64,000 nucleotides of DNA, from assembly GCA_030762895.1 (NCBI GenBank), contig JAUPTC010000016.1, positions 2,108,001 through 2,172,000 on the forward strand. The letters are read 5' to 3'. The notes beneath the pieces were generated by a model. The model was not told the DNA's origin. It did not search any database and saw only the letters and a list, made by a program, of their open reading frames with translations. Source of the stretch: Sophora flavescens. Taxonomy: Eukaryota; Streptophyta; Magnoliopsida; Fabales; Fabaceae. A program made the position numbers and the translations under genes. Shown in pieces: positions 48,657-59,689 of the stretch (positions are counted from its first letter, which is position 1; the number at the start of each line of letters is the position of its first letter).

Positions 48657-50134
48657 ACTTAATCTAATTACCAAACAAGGTTATTTTTAAAGAAAATCAT
48701 GTTTGAAGCTCACGCTTCCCAATACCCTTTAAGGAAACTTTGTTTTGATTAAAAGATCATGAAAAAGAACTTTGGAAATCATCCATTAAGAGTCCTAATT
48801 GCACTAAATCATAATTAATTTCAAAAAAAACATACCCAAATTCAAATAAAATCAAATTGGGGTTTTAGGGCTCCTTTTTACAATTTAAGGAAAACTCATT
48901 TTAATTAAAGAATAATGAAATTGGTTTAGGGAAACACAAATTCACAGTCCCAATTTCATAAAGCAACCTTAAATTTCAAGATTAAAATCTGAAATCAAAG
49001 GGTTAGGGTTAGGGTTTGAAAAATCCATTAGGGGTTTTGAATCTGAGACACAAGAGAGGGTTTTGACTCACCCAAACTTGAAGGCAGAGAACGCAGTGAC
49101 AGCCATGGGTACGGCGGCGGCGACGCACAACTCCGGCGAAGTGGCAGTGGCGGTGGAACACTCCCCTACAACAACCATGATCCATAAAGTGAAGCTAAGC
49201 TTCATATAAAGGAAGAAGAAAGCTTAAAACAACTCACATAGTGAAAACCACCATGGAGGCAGGCGGTGTCGCCATCGCATCTCCTCCTCCCTACGTTGAA
49301 CGGCGGCCGACGAGCTTCCTGGTGGGGTGGGCGGCGCTGCTATGGTAAGAGGAAGGAGGAAGATGAAGTTAAGGTGGAAGGAAGAAGAAGAAAAGAAAAA
49401 GAAGAAAGAACGGAAGAAGAAGAAGCAGAGAAGAAAAGAGAGAGTGAGGGGCGTCGAGTGAGTGAGAGAGAGAAAAGAGAAACTTAAGTTTTTTAAACTA
49501 ATTATTTAGTGATAGGTACAAAATGAGTGATAAATGTTAGGCCTAAAATAAACATGTTTTTAATTTTTGGAATCTAAAAATAAAGATTGGTAAAGATATG
49601 TTTTCAAAATTCAAGTTAGAGTAAAGATTAATAGTTGAACTGATCAACTAAGAAAATACTCAGTCCAAAATTTAATCTCCAATAAATGTCAAACCAATAT
49701 ATTTTTAACTCGAAAATTAAATAGAATGAGAATATGAAAATGCTTTTCTCTTAATCATATTATTTAAAATATTTTTCTGTACGGGTATAATAGTGACAAT
49801 AACATAAATTATTGTCTAGTAAATGTGTATTCACTGAAATAAGTCAGTGCTAATGCACCTAATAAAATAATTTGAAGAGAGTAATTTAATTACTCAAACT
49901 AAACCACCTAACATAATAAACATAAACATCCAAATAAAATAATTAATCCTAGGTGTAAAAACTAGGGTGTTACATGCCTCATCTTTGTGAAAACTAAGTT
50001 TTGGTATTTAAAGGTTTTATTGAGGAATTTCCCATTTGAAACGATTTTCCGAAATCAAGTGTAACTCAACGGTGTTAAAAGTGGTGTTGAACTTAGTAAC
50101 CAAGACATCGGGGTACTAAGGTTCATTGTGTTAT

Positions 50135-50200
50135 GGACTTGGGGTCCTTTGGACTTTGAGGTCCTGTAGACTTGGTGTCTACTGTATACGTGGTGTATAC
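50135..50200 (+). repeat. Four consecutive short hairpins in element C
   Basis: GGAC-TTGGG-GTCC (50135-50147), GGAC-TTTGAG-GTCC (50151-50164), GTAGAC-TTGGT-GTCTAC (50166-50182) and GTATAC-GTGGT-GTATAC (50184-50200) follow one another with 1-3 bp spacers. Stems differ while three of the loops hold TGG. The fourth is also found in element D with a different loop. Confidence 0.85.
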
Positions 50201-51281
50201 TGTGTTTAAATATTTAAGATGTTTGCTATTACCACGAACCTATGACTGGTGCATCGGTCTAGGGGTTTTGTGATTGAGCACTCGAACTTTGAGATCATGT
50301 GTTATTAATGAAAGTTTTAAGATGTTTAAAACTATGATTAGTCGTAAGCCATTTTGAGCTTCGGCAAGGAAAGATTGAACACAAAGAAAAGTGTCAAGAA
50401 TACAATGTTTTACATTTGCATTTACGGCAGAATGCCCGACGTTGTTTAACGTGAGACCTTAATGGAAAAGGTATCATGTGACAGTGTATCATTATGCTTG
50501 AATGAATAATGAGACGATGTATATATCATTGTACTTAAATGGACAATGAGACGATGTATTATTGTTGTGCTTAGCTAGCCAATGAGACGATGTATCGAGT
50601 TTGATCACCTCATTTTGAAGACGTTGGGATCTCCGGAGATTAGGTAAGAAAGTTAGACGATGAATATTGGAGTGTCATGCATATTTTTAAAATGACGATG
50701 ACAGTCGGGTATGAATCCCAATGCTTTACTATGTGATGCTATTATATTTTAGACGATGTAAATATATGTATATGTTATTGTGGTGTGTCGTGCATGTGAT
50801 TATCATTATAAACTCAAATATTGGCATCTCACCCTTATAATATATCAGGTTTTATGGTTTTGCTACTGTACCTTGGTACATTAGTACAGATGGTTCAGAG
50901 GAGTTCACTAAGTCACTCAAGGGATTAGATTCTAGATGCTTGAGGAAGTTTTGTTCGTGGGAACGACCACGGGGTCTTCCCAATAAATGTCTTGTAAGGC
51001 GACCAGCTTAGGAGTCTTTAGTTAAATTTTATTTTGTTGAAAATTTAAACTTTTAGTGTAAAAGTGTATGTCGTGAAGACTCTTGTTATGAACATGATTA
51101 TTTCCCTGTGTGAGGATATGTACAATATGAATGTATCTTAGTTTTCCAGAGTTTTCTCACATAAGAAAATTTTTACACCTGAGTTTTCCGACTTGAAACA
51201 AATAAATTTTCCGAAAGCAACCAGCAAATAACTTTTTAATTTATTACGTGTTACGAAGTAATGCCCAAGGGGGGTGTTACA

Positions 51282-51557
51282 GAGACGGTTCTGGTGTGGT
51301 GGTGTGGTCGCGGCGGAGCTGGGTAGTGGTGTGGTGTTGGTTTATCTCGTGGAGGTGAATGGCAATGATGGTGGAATACATTGCGTCGGGACAGAACGGA
51401 GGAGGAGATTATAACAACAGTTTGAATTGTTCTGTAAGTGTTTATGTTATGGTGGTGGTTTGGATTGGTAGAATAAATGACAAAAGTTGTGTGAGATGGA
51501 AGTTGAGGATAATGGTTATGAGACTGTAAAATGAAGAAGAAGATGGAAGGTGAAGGT
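51282..51557 (-). repeat. Ogre/Tat-like LTR, second visible segment
   Basis: It continues the sequence broken by element C, as shown by the GAGAC duplication. It is G-rich (GGTGTGGTGGTGTGGTCGCGG), like 23460-23817, and has no gene. It is interrupted by the CACTA end at 51558. Confidence 0.5.
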
Positions 51558-51990
51558 CACTACAAAAAAAAGGTTATTTAGCGACCGAAAATAGTGACCG
51601 AATTTGTTGGTTGCTGTTTGCGACCGAAATGGTGACCGATTGTAGGATCTAAATCAAACACTGATTAGAGTTGATACTACGACCGAAATAGCGACCGAAA
51701 TAGAGCATAGCAGAGTTATCGGTCTCTATTTCAGTCGCAAAATAAAGGAAAGTAAAAGTCAAAAATTGATTACTTTTTAGCAACCGAAATGGCGACCGAG
51801 TTAAATGCAACGGATAAATTTTATCTATATTTGTGACCGATATTAAATTGGTCGCTAAACAACGCGCAAAAATTAAAATAGAGCGTGTTAGCGACCGGAT
51901 TTTAAATCGGTCGCTAAATTTATGAATACAAATTTCAATTTTACCCATTTAGCGACCGATTTAGCGATCGAATAATTCAGTAGCTAAAAA
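51558..51990. repeat. CACTA subterminal repeats TTTAGCGACCGA
   Basis: TAGCGACCGAAAT-like and CGGTCGCTAAA-like motifs occur more than a dozen times, in both orientations, over 430 bp. In En/Spm, subterminal repeats like these bind the TnpA-type protein; that role is inferred here. Confidence 0.88.
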
Positions 51991-52009
51991 TGAAATCCCT
52001 AAAACCAGT

Positions 52010-52235
52010 GCAGCCCCCTTTCTTCCTCACTCGCCCGAATCTCTCCTTCTCTCTCACCGTTTCTCTCCTTCTTCCTCACTCGCGAGCTCCGGCCACCACC
52101 TCCTCCACACGGTAAGCATACGTCTCTCTCTCCCTCTCCTTCTCTCCTTCTCTCTCTCACTCGCGTCTCTATATCCCTCTCCTTCTCTCCTTCTCTCTCT
52201 CACTCGCGTCTCTCTCCCCATCTATCTCTCTCTCT
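52010..52235 (+). repeat. CT-rich leader with an internal duplication
   Basis: Mainly CTCTCTCC/TTCTCTC. A segment ending CTCTCACTCGCGTCTCT occurs at about 52151-52172 and again at about 52193-52214. It sits between the subterminal repeats and a GCAGGTTT run, where a promoter or 5' UTR would lie. No start site can be assigned. Confidence 0.7.
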
Positions 52236-53448
52236 TTGCAGGTTTGATTTGGTTTGAAGGCTCTGTTTGCAGGTTTTGCAGGTTTTCTGTTATGATGAGT
52301 CACTACACTAGTCACCAATTTTGTTTTGCATTTGTTATTAGATTCAGCTATATATATGTAGATATCTGATGAATGAATAATAGAGAAGAAAGATGATGAA
52401 TGAAATTAGTATTTTTTTAATAATAGCTTACCTCTTACATTTTCTTAAGCTTAGCTAGTAAATATTACTTCCCATTACATTAGCATGTACAGCAACGAGC
52501 CTCCTTTGTGAACTAACATGGCATGCCATTTAGGAGATGACTATGGTAAGATGAATATCAAACAACTTTTTGAATTATGATATTTAGAGTCTAGAACCTC
52601 TCCGGCCAAGTTCTCTTCCATCTCTCTCCAGCAAGAATGTATCGTTCAATGGATGCATTGATTTATCCTGACTGTTAGATGCATGTTAAAACTCCTAATA
52701 CCTATGTGATATATGTATAAAATTTTTGGATGCATCACTGGAAAGGATCTAAATCTGACGTTTTATTGTTCTATTTCTTAGTAATGTCCTTAAAATATTT
52801 AAGTTTTGCTATTAATCACCCATGTGTTTGCAGTTTTGAAAACTTTAAATTCTTTTGTTATTTCATTGTTAGGGGGTTGGGTAGTTCAAGTGGTTTGAGT
52901 TAAAGGTAAATTGAGTTGGAGGAGTAGAAGTTCCAAGGTTCAAACCTTGGCAAATGAGAAAAATTAACATAATAACTAACTACTAACATTTTCCTATAAT
53001 TTTTTTTTTGTTATTTCATTGTTTCATATTTCTAGATTTCTAAATTCAAAATATATGCATAACAAACAATTTAACGATTTTGTAAGAGAAATTGATATAA
53101 TGTAAGAGAAAGAATAGAGTCTAAAAGTCAAAGTCTTTCTGCTGCTAGTCAATAGGAGAAAATTAATTCTTTACATGGCTATCTACCTCATCTAACACCT
53201 CTGTCTTCCATGAATTTCATTTCAACTAGTCTTCAAAGTCATTTTCAAACTCAAATGGTTTATCAAGTAATTCAAGTTGGTGTTACATTATGAAGAAGGA
53301 GAAAGAACCAAATAAGATAAATTTGCTTTGGAGAACGAAATTGTTGTTTGGTTCCAATTGATTTTTCTCATAGTGAGGAATTAGGATGTCTCCACTTTAT
53401 AAATATCACTTCCTTTCGGTTTCTCAACGTATGCAACTTCTATTTGTG
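52236..53448. other. CACTA interior, nothing recognised
   Basis: AT-rich sequence with no coding potential that I can support. At about 52870-52970 there is GTTCAAACCTTGG, similar to tRNA B-box or SINE-type sequence (GGTTCAAACC-like), but no A-box at the right distance and no poly-A end was found. Confidence 0.35.
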
Positions 53449-53697
53449 GCTGGGGATGGGAAAGGGTATCAAGGAGAATGTCCACATTCATTTTATAGTG
53501 GATATCGTGGCAATATTAGCTTCCCTTTCACTAAAACAGGACACCAACATTGTGGCTTATTGACCATACAAAATTGTGATGATCATTTAGCCAAGCATAA
53601 AGAGATCCAACTATAAAATAATGGGAAATGGTTTGAAGTCTTATAAGTTTCTCAGTTTCCACATGTTCCTATGTGTCCTTACTACCCACGTTGTAGT
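53449..53697 (+). pseudogene. Captured fragment resembling the wall-binding (GUB_WAK) domain of an LRK10L-type receptor kinase
   Basis: One frame, with TAA stops at about 53614 and 53638, reads GECPHSFYSGYRGNISFPFT, then HCGLLTIQNCDDHLAKHKEI, then NGKWFEVL and PMCPYYPRC. The order of Cys residues, the ISFPFT block, CGLL.I..CDD and GKWFEV fit the extracellular GUB_WAK domain of plant receptor-like kinases (LRK10L group). No kinase, transmembrane or signal-peptide part is seen. It lies inside the CACTA element well away from its genes, so it looks like a host exon picked up by the transposon. The exact family match is from memory. Confidence 0.6.
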
Positions 53698-53949
53698 TTG
53701 TTGTGATTTATTTGCAGCTAGTTAAATGAAATTTACCCAATTTTATTCAATATATATTTACCATAAAGTTGTGAATTGAAATTAATCATATATTTTTGAA
53801 CAGGCTGTTGAATTTAATCACTTGCAGCACTCCTTGATCTTTGTCACTATTTCCATTCTTTGTTGGGATCTGAGGTAAGTTAACTACATCTTTATTATGC
53901 CTTGATTTGTGTGGTATATGTAATGTGTAATGTCAAGTTGTGTTGTCTG

Positions 53950-55258
53950 TTAGTTGAGAGCAGAGCTCGATAGGATTTGTGTGCAAATAACTTATCATTT
54001 ATGCATGTGTTTGCCATTATGTGTTGTTTGTTAGTGGAGAGCGGAGCTCAATAGGATGTGATCATGTCCGAAAGGCAGGATGCTGGTTGTGTGCTGATAA
54101 TTTAGAAGTTATGCATGTGTTTGGCAATTATGTGTTACTTGTTAGTGGAGAACGGAGCTCAATAGGATGTTTGCTACAATATTTTATCTAAGTTTGTATT
54201 GATTTACGTCGCAATATATAAGCTCATCTATGTTGCAATATTTATTGGCTAATAGTTTTCGCAAGTCATCTTGGTGAACATGCTACGATGGTTTGTCTCA
54301 TGGCATTGCTCCATTTTACCACTTTTCTTTTTATTACTTCTTTTATTTTACCTCTCTGTTTAGGGTTCCTGCACTATCAGTTCCCCACACTCTCTTCCCT
54401 TCCATTCAAGCCACCTGCACACAGCACACTTTGGGCACACTTATATAAGTTGTTGAAGTACATAACATACCTTTTTTTTATTGCTTTGCCACTAAAACAA
54501 TGCCCGGCTTAAACAAGCTATGGTACTGATATGTAATGAAAATGTTTTGTTTATACTTTCATGAGTGGCAAGTGTGCAAGTAGGTTAATGATTTCCAAGT
54601 TGATACTTTTATCACAAGAGCCTTTGATGATGTTATTATTTTTTCTTACAGTTTTCTTTGTCGATTGACAACCTCTCTAGTCGTCACCCGTTTTCACTAT
54701 TTGCTTGGAGTTGAGGTAGGTCAAATACTCTATCTTTTTCTTTGTTGCTAGTGGTTCTTGAAGACTTTGAGTTGATTTGTTGATTGTTAGTGAAGAGCTG
54801 AGCTCAATAGGATTCTGGTTGTGTGCTGGTAGATTAGAAATGATGCATGTGGTTGCAATTGAATATGTTGTTTGTTAGTGGAGAGCTGAGCTCAATAGGA
54901 TGTTGGTTGTGTGCTGGTAGATTAAAATCGATGCATGTGGTTGTAAACTTTATATGTTGTTTGTTAGTGGAGAGCAGAGCTCAATAGGATGGATGTGTCA
55001 ATTCTATGCCTTGATTGCCATTTTTATGTCCTTATTAACGTTTTTGTCGCTAAAATTGTGCTCTGTATATAGAGTTAAATTTGTATCTTCTGTTATGGTT
55101 AATGAGTTAGAATAGCCTTAGTGGAGAGTAGAGCTCAATAGGATGTGATCCTGTCAAAAAGGCGGGATGCTTGTTGTGTGTTGCTAATTTAGAAGTTATG
55201 CATGTGTTTGACAATTATGTATTACTTGTTAGTGGAGAGTGGAGCACAATAGGATGTT
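53950..55258 (+). repeat. Eight dispersed copies of a 30-bp motif in the CACTA interior
   Basis: TTAGTGGAGAGCGGAGCTCA followed by ATAGGATG occurs near 53950, 54031, 54142, 54787, 54875, 54964, 55118 and 55229. Longer neighbours such as GCATGTGTTTGGCAATTATG and TTGTGTGCTG repeat with some copies, so the unit is about 80-110 bp in two clusters. Copies are on one strand. Each contains GAGCTC or close to it. Confidence 0.85.
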
Positions 55259-55847
55259 TGCTAATATATTTTATCTAACTTTGTATTGAAATATGCTTCA
55301 ATATATATTTGTTGAAGTATGTTGCAATCCTTATAAGTCAATGGTTTTATTTTCTGCTAGAGTTAATTATTAAGTTAGGAAAGCCTTAGTTTCCTATTTG
55401 AGATTCAATATTAATGAGCATGCATACCTTCTCAGGGCATGCATGCTCATTGTATTGAATCTTGAATTGTCCAAGTGGGACAGTTTGGGAAAAAACCTTT
55501 TTTATACTCGTACAATAGTCATTTCAATGTTCAAATGCCTTATATACTTGTTGAAATCTCGGTCTAATGCATTCCCTTTTGTTCTCCTGGTGCATACTTG
55601 ATCGCGGTGATTCTCACCGTGCTCGAGTCGTGTACTTGGAGACCGATGGGAAATGCTGCCAAAATTTTGTCAAGTATAAGGTATTGGAATATGGGAATAA
55701 CTATTATTAGCCGAGTGTGGTAAAGGTTTCTTCTCAAATGGGATAGGTTCATACCTTGTCATAAGAACGAGATTGATGGAGTTATTGGAATGCACCGTAA
55801 TATATAAGTGTTATTGTAGGATTGGTCAGGCTATTTAATTGCCAGCA

Positions 55848-58160
55848 ATGGATATTCCGGAGAATCGGAAATGGATGTATCGTAGGTTGGATCGGAATAA
55901 ACGTCTTAGGGAAGAGTATAGAGTTGGAGTGGGTGAGTTTATAGAGTTTGTTGTTAGCCATGAGAGATTTATACGGCTGGGCGGTGATCATTTGAGGTGT
56001 CCTTGCAAAAGATGCAAGTGCCAATCTTTCAAAAGCGTGGGTGGAGTTGTAGCCGATCTTTATGAGAAGGGTTTCATGCCTGATTACTATTGGTGAAGTA
56101 ACCATGGTGAGACGTTGCCTGATTTAAACCCGATTGTGTTTGAAGGTTCGTACTATGGAAGTGGTGACCGGAGGGAAGAATTGAATCCATACGAGCAGAT
56201 GATAATGGATCATGCTGGACCATCGGTTGGTGTTGTATTAGAAGAAGATGGGGGAGAAGATGGTGGAATGGGTTCCTAATACATAGAGGAGAATCCGAAT
56301 CCTGAAGCTCAAAGATTATATGATATGCTGAGTGATGCACGATCTCCATTGTGGGAAGGATGTCAGGAGTACATGGAGTTGTCGACGTGAATGGAATGGT
56401 TGAGTATTAAATCTAACTAGAATATGCAAGAAGGTTGTTTTAATCGCCTCACCAGGTCAATGTCCAAGGCGTTGCCAGAAGACAATCGGATGCCTACTAG
56501 TTTTTATCATGCTAAGAAGTCTGTGGAAAATTTGGGTCTGGGGTGTTTGAAAATTGATTGTTGCCCGAATGGATGTATGTTGTACTATAAGGATGATTCA
56601 GCGGAAAGCATAACATGTTGTCGATTTTGTGGTGCGGATTGGTATAAGACAACCACTAGGATGGGCATTGAGAAGAAGAGGTCGCTAAAAAAATGTGGTA
56701 CTTTCCGCTCGTGCCAAGACTTACAAGATTGTACTCTTCGATGGCCACCGCAGCTCACATGAGGTGGCATAGTGAGCATGAGAGGGAGCAAGATGTCTTG
56801 TGTCATCCATCTGATGGAGAAGCTTGAAAGCATTTTGATAGGGTTCATATGGCATTTTCGCAGGACCCTCGGAACGTCCGATTGGGGTTATCTACTGATG
56901 GATTTAATCCTTTCGGACAGTCTGGAAAAGCATACTCTTGTTGGCCGGTTATCCTGACTCCTTACAATCTTCCCTCGGGGATGTGCGTGAAGCGGGAGTT
57001 TATGTTCCTAACAGTCATAATTCCGGGTCCGTCTAATCCAAAAGGTAAGATTGATGTGTACTTGCAGCTGCTGATAGATGAGTTGACGATGCTGTGGAAT
57101 AATGGTGTGTTGACACATGATGTATCTTTGAGGCAGAATTCCATGATGAAAGCAGCTTTGATGTGGACGATCAACGACTTTCCCTCTTATGGGATGATGT
57201 CGGGTTGGATGACCGCGGGGAAGTTGGATGCCCAATATGTATGGAGCGATCGAAGGCATTCACGCTTAAAAACAGTCGAAAGATCTCATATTTTGATTGT
57301 CATCATCAATTCCTTCCAAAAGATCATCCTTATAGGAGGAACAAGAATGCATTCAAGAAGCGTTGTGCGGAGACAACACCGCCTCCACCATGTTTGACTG
57401 GTCCTAATGTATGGCAGAGAGTACAGTACTTACCGCTCGTCCATGAATCCCAAGGAGAACATATTCCTGATTATGGCGTCAACCATCATTGGACAAAACA
57501 AAGTATATTTTGGAGGTTGCCGTATTGGAGGACGCAGCTACTCCGTCACAACATTGATGTCATGCATACTGAGAGGAATGTGTTTTTGAATGTGTTTGAC
57601 ACTGTGATGGACATCAAGGGGAGGACAAAGGATGCAAATAAAGCCCGATTGGATCAGGCTGAAATTTGTAATCGGAAGGAGATTGAGTTGCAGGACGGTG
57701 GTCGTGGCAGACTTATCAAACCGAAGGCAAGTTATACACTAAGCAAAACACAGAAAGTGGCCGTCTGTAAATGGGTTAAAGAACTAAAGTTACCAGATGG
57801 GTATGCTTCCAATCTGGGTAGATGTGTTGACATTAAGGAAGCAAAGTTACATGGAATGAAGAGCCATGATTGCCATGTGTTCATGCAACGGTTGCTTCCA
57901 ATTGCGTTCGACGCATTACCGAAGCAAATTTGGAAACCACTTGTAGAGCTTAGCCACTTTTTCAGGGAGCTTACATCGACAACACTAAATGTGAATCAAT
58001 TAAAGGATATGGAAGTCAAGATACCCGTTTTGTTATGTAAGCTGGAGCAAATCTTCCCGCCGAGTTTCTTTGATTCCATGGAACACCTGCCAGTTCATCT
58101 ACCTTACGAAGCAAGAGTTGGTGGCCCAGTCCAATACCGTTGGATGTATCCATTTGAGAG
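55848..58160 (+). pseudogene. TNP2-like CACTA transposase, N-terminal and catalytic part, broken
   Basis: ATG 55848 opens the transposase-associated domain (RKWMYRRLDRNKRL, HLRCPCKRCKCQ). The TNP2 core follows: FYHAKKSVENLGLGCLKIDC, CCRFCGADWYK, LSTDGFNPFGQSGKAYSCWP, CPICMERSKAFTLKNSRKIS. The DUF4218 part begins near 57960 (LSHFFRELTSTTLNVNQLKD, LPYEARVGGPVQYRWMYPFE). Lesions: in-frame stops at about 56094 (TGA), 56278 (TAA), 56387 (TGA), 56420 (TAG) and 56824 (TGA), a 1-nt frameshift in an A-run near 56693, and another near 57226. The exon ends at a GT donor at 58161. En/Spm TNP2 proteins of this type cut the element ends; this copy cannot be made whole. Confidence 0.9.
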
Positions 58161-58263
58161 GTAAACAACATCAACTATTTTACTTAATACATATGAAATT
58201 CATGAACACGAAATCGTAGTTTAGCTTTCCCTAAAACTAGTAATTATTTGTATGTATCCCTCT

Positions 58264-59541
58264 TTAATAAGTTCCTGCACTCCCTTAAACACAAAGTCAA
58301 GAACAAGGCACGAGTGGAGGGTTCCATTTGTGAAGCATACTTAGTAGAGGAGACTTCCACTTTTGCCCCTTATTACTATCCGGACGAAGTTAACACGAGA
58401 AGGACAAGGATGCCTAGAAACGTTGATTCGGGTGAAGGAAGTTCAACTAGTCCTCCTATATCAATATTCAACTATCCGGGCATATTTAGTGGCAAATCAA
58501 AAGGATATTTCTTGGAGTAGCGTGACATTAATGCTGCTCATCTGTATATCCTTCAAAATTGTGAAGAGGTGGCGCCATATTTAGAGTAAGTTTCTACAAT
58601 GTCTTTTATAAGTTCAATTGAAATTTATGATTATTAATCGTCCTGCTGTTAATCTTCCATATGTAGGATGTACGACAATTTTCTAAGGGATCTCCAACCT
58701 GACATTTCAAACGATCAGGTTGATCAAGAAATTACTTATCAATTTGCTACGTGGTTCAGCAAATATGTAGGTTAAGCATCTTCATTTGTTGCAATACATT
58801 TTATCTCCTTAAATATATAGCATTTATAAGAATAATATAATATTTGATTTTTTAGGTACTAGATCCAGAAAACAATGTTCAAAATCCATTGTTGACAAAT
58901 TTGGCATGGGGGCTTAACAGATGGGTTACATCATGGAATACTTACATTGTAAATGGATATAAATTTAACACAAAAACATGGAATGAAGGAATTCAGTCGT
59001 GTAACTATGGTGTTTGTGTGCGAGTCACTGATGGCAATGTAGAGGATGATTTCTATGGGGTTCTAACTGACATCCGTGAACTCGATTATACCGGTTTCCC
59101 CGTGATGAAGTTAGTTATCTTCAAGTGTGATTTGTTTGATCCTACTCTTGACGTAGGGACAAAAATCGATAAAAAATATGGTATTGTTCAAGTTAGGCTT
59201 TCTCGTAGGTATAATAAGGCGTACGACCCATTCATTTTTTCACAACAGGCAGATCAGGTTTACTACTCGCCATATCCCGAAGGACATCAAGGCTGGTTGG
59301 GTGTTATTAAGATAAAGGCTCGCAGTATAATTACTGATAATGTAATCAACCAGCCTAAAAAAGATGCTCCGTAACAAGATGATGAGTTTTCAAGACCCCA
59401 CGTACCGTTGCAAATTACGCCGGATATTATTGTTAATTATCTGGCGGACATTTCCGGCAATGGGGAAGAAGTTCGAATAGAGTTAATGGATCAATCCGAG
59501 TTGGACGCATCTAGCGAAGGCACATTCCGATCAAGTGACTG
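58264..59541 (+). pseudogene. C-terminal exons of the TNP2-like transposase (DUF4218/DUF4216 part)
   Basis: Three exons are inferred. The first, about 58264-58585 (FLHSLKHKVKNKARVEGSIC), has an in-frame TAG near 58518. The second is 58667-58766 (MYDNFLRDLQPDISNDQVDQ). The third, from 58856 (VLDPENNVQNPLLTNLAWGL), has GT/AG boundaries and a stop at 59372-59374. The last exon holds DFYGVLTDIRELDYTGFPVM and GIVQVRLSRRYNKAYDPFIF, the usual DUF4216 region. Reading continues in frame past the stop to about 59541. The acceptor of the first exon is unclear. Confidence 0.82.
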
Positions 59542-59689
59542 ATGAGAGTGAGGGTGAATTTAGTGACGGAGATTCTACTTAGGTAATTTATTTATGTCAT
59601 AATTCATTGTGTAAATGTCATTCTACTTAGGTAATTTATTTTTGTATTATTTACACTATTGTGTAATCATCTTTTCATTTTTTACACGG

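Larger units (their letters stand above)
25965..49974 (-). mobile_element. Element D: coding-poor long-LTR retrotransposon, minus strand
   Basis: Both ends carry LTRs that start and end with TGTAACA/TGTTACA, and the duplication TGCCT flanks it (25960-25964 and 49975-49979). The 3' LTR is 25965-37739 (interrupted by E). The internal region is 37740-41446, and the 5' LTR is 41447-49974 (interrupted by F). The leader after the primer site is closely similar to element A's leader, so A and D belong to one group. The internal 3.7 kb has no gag or pol that I can recognise, which fits a large non-autonomous derivative. Confidence 0.87.
41447..49974 (-). repeat. Element D 5' LTR, interrupted and partly duplicated
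   Basis: The LTR runs 41447-43915, is interrupted by element F, then resumes at 48002-49974. The 655 bp at 43261-43915 is present again at 48002-48656, so the LTR is longer than its partner. Elsewhere it tracks the 3' LTR with few differences. Confidence 0.85.
23818..51281 (+). mobile_element. Element C: solo LTR of the A/D group, split by element D
   Basis: The segments 23818-25964 and 49975-51281 join into one LTR of about 3.45 kb that starts TGTAACACCCC and ends GGGGGGTGTTACA. The duplication GAGAC flanks the whole (23813-23817 and 51282-51286). The length and both ends match element A's LTR. No internal region remains, as after recombination between two LTRs. The left part has TTGGTGT- and poly-A-rich non-coding sequence; no gene is seen. 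Confidence 0.85.

Noticed and set aside
49000..49020. Telomere-like TTAGGG run
   Set aside because: Only about two imperfect units, TTAGGGTTAGGGTTTG, within an LTR.
52920..52965. Possible SINE or tRNA-like B-box
   Set aside because: GTTCAAACCTTGG is present but no A-box at the right distance, tail or target duplication was found.
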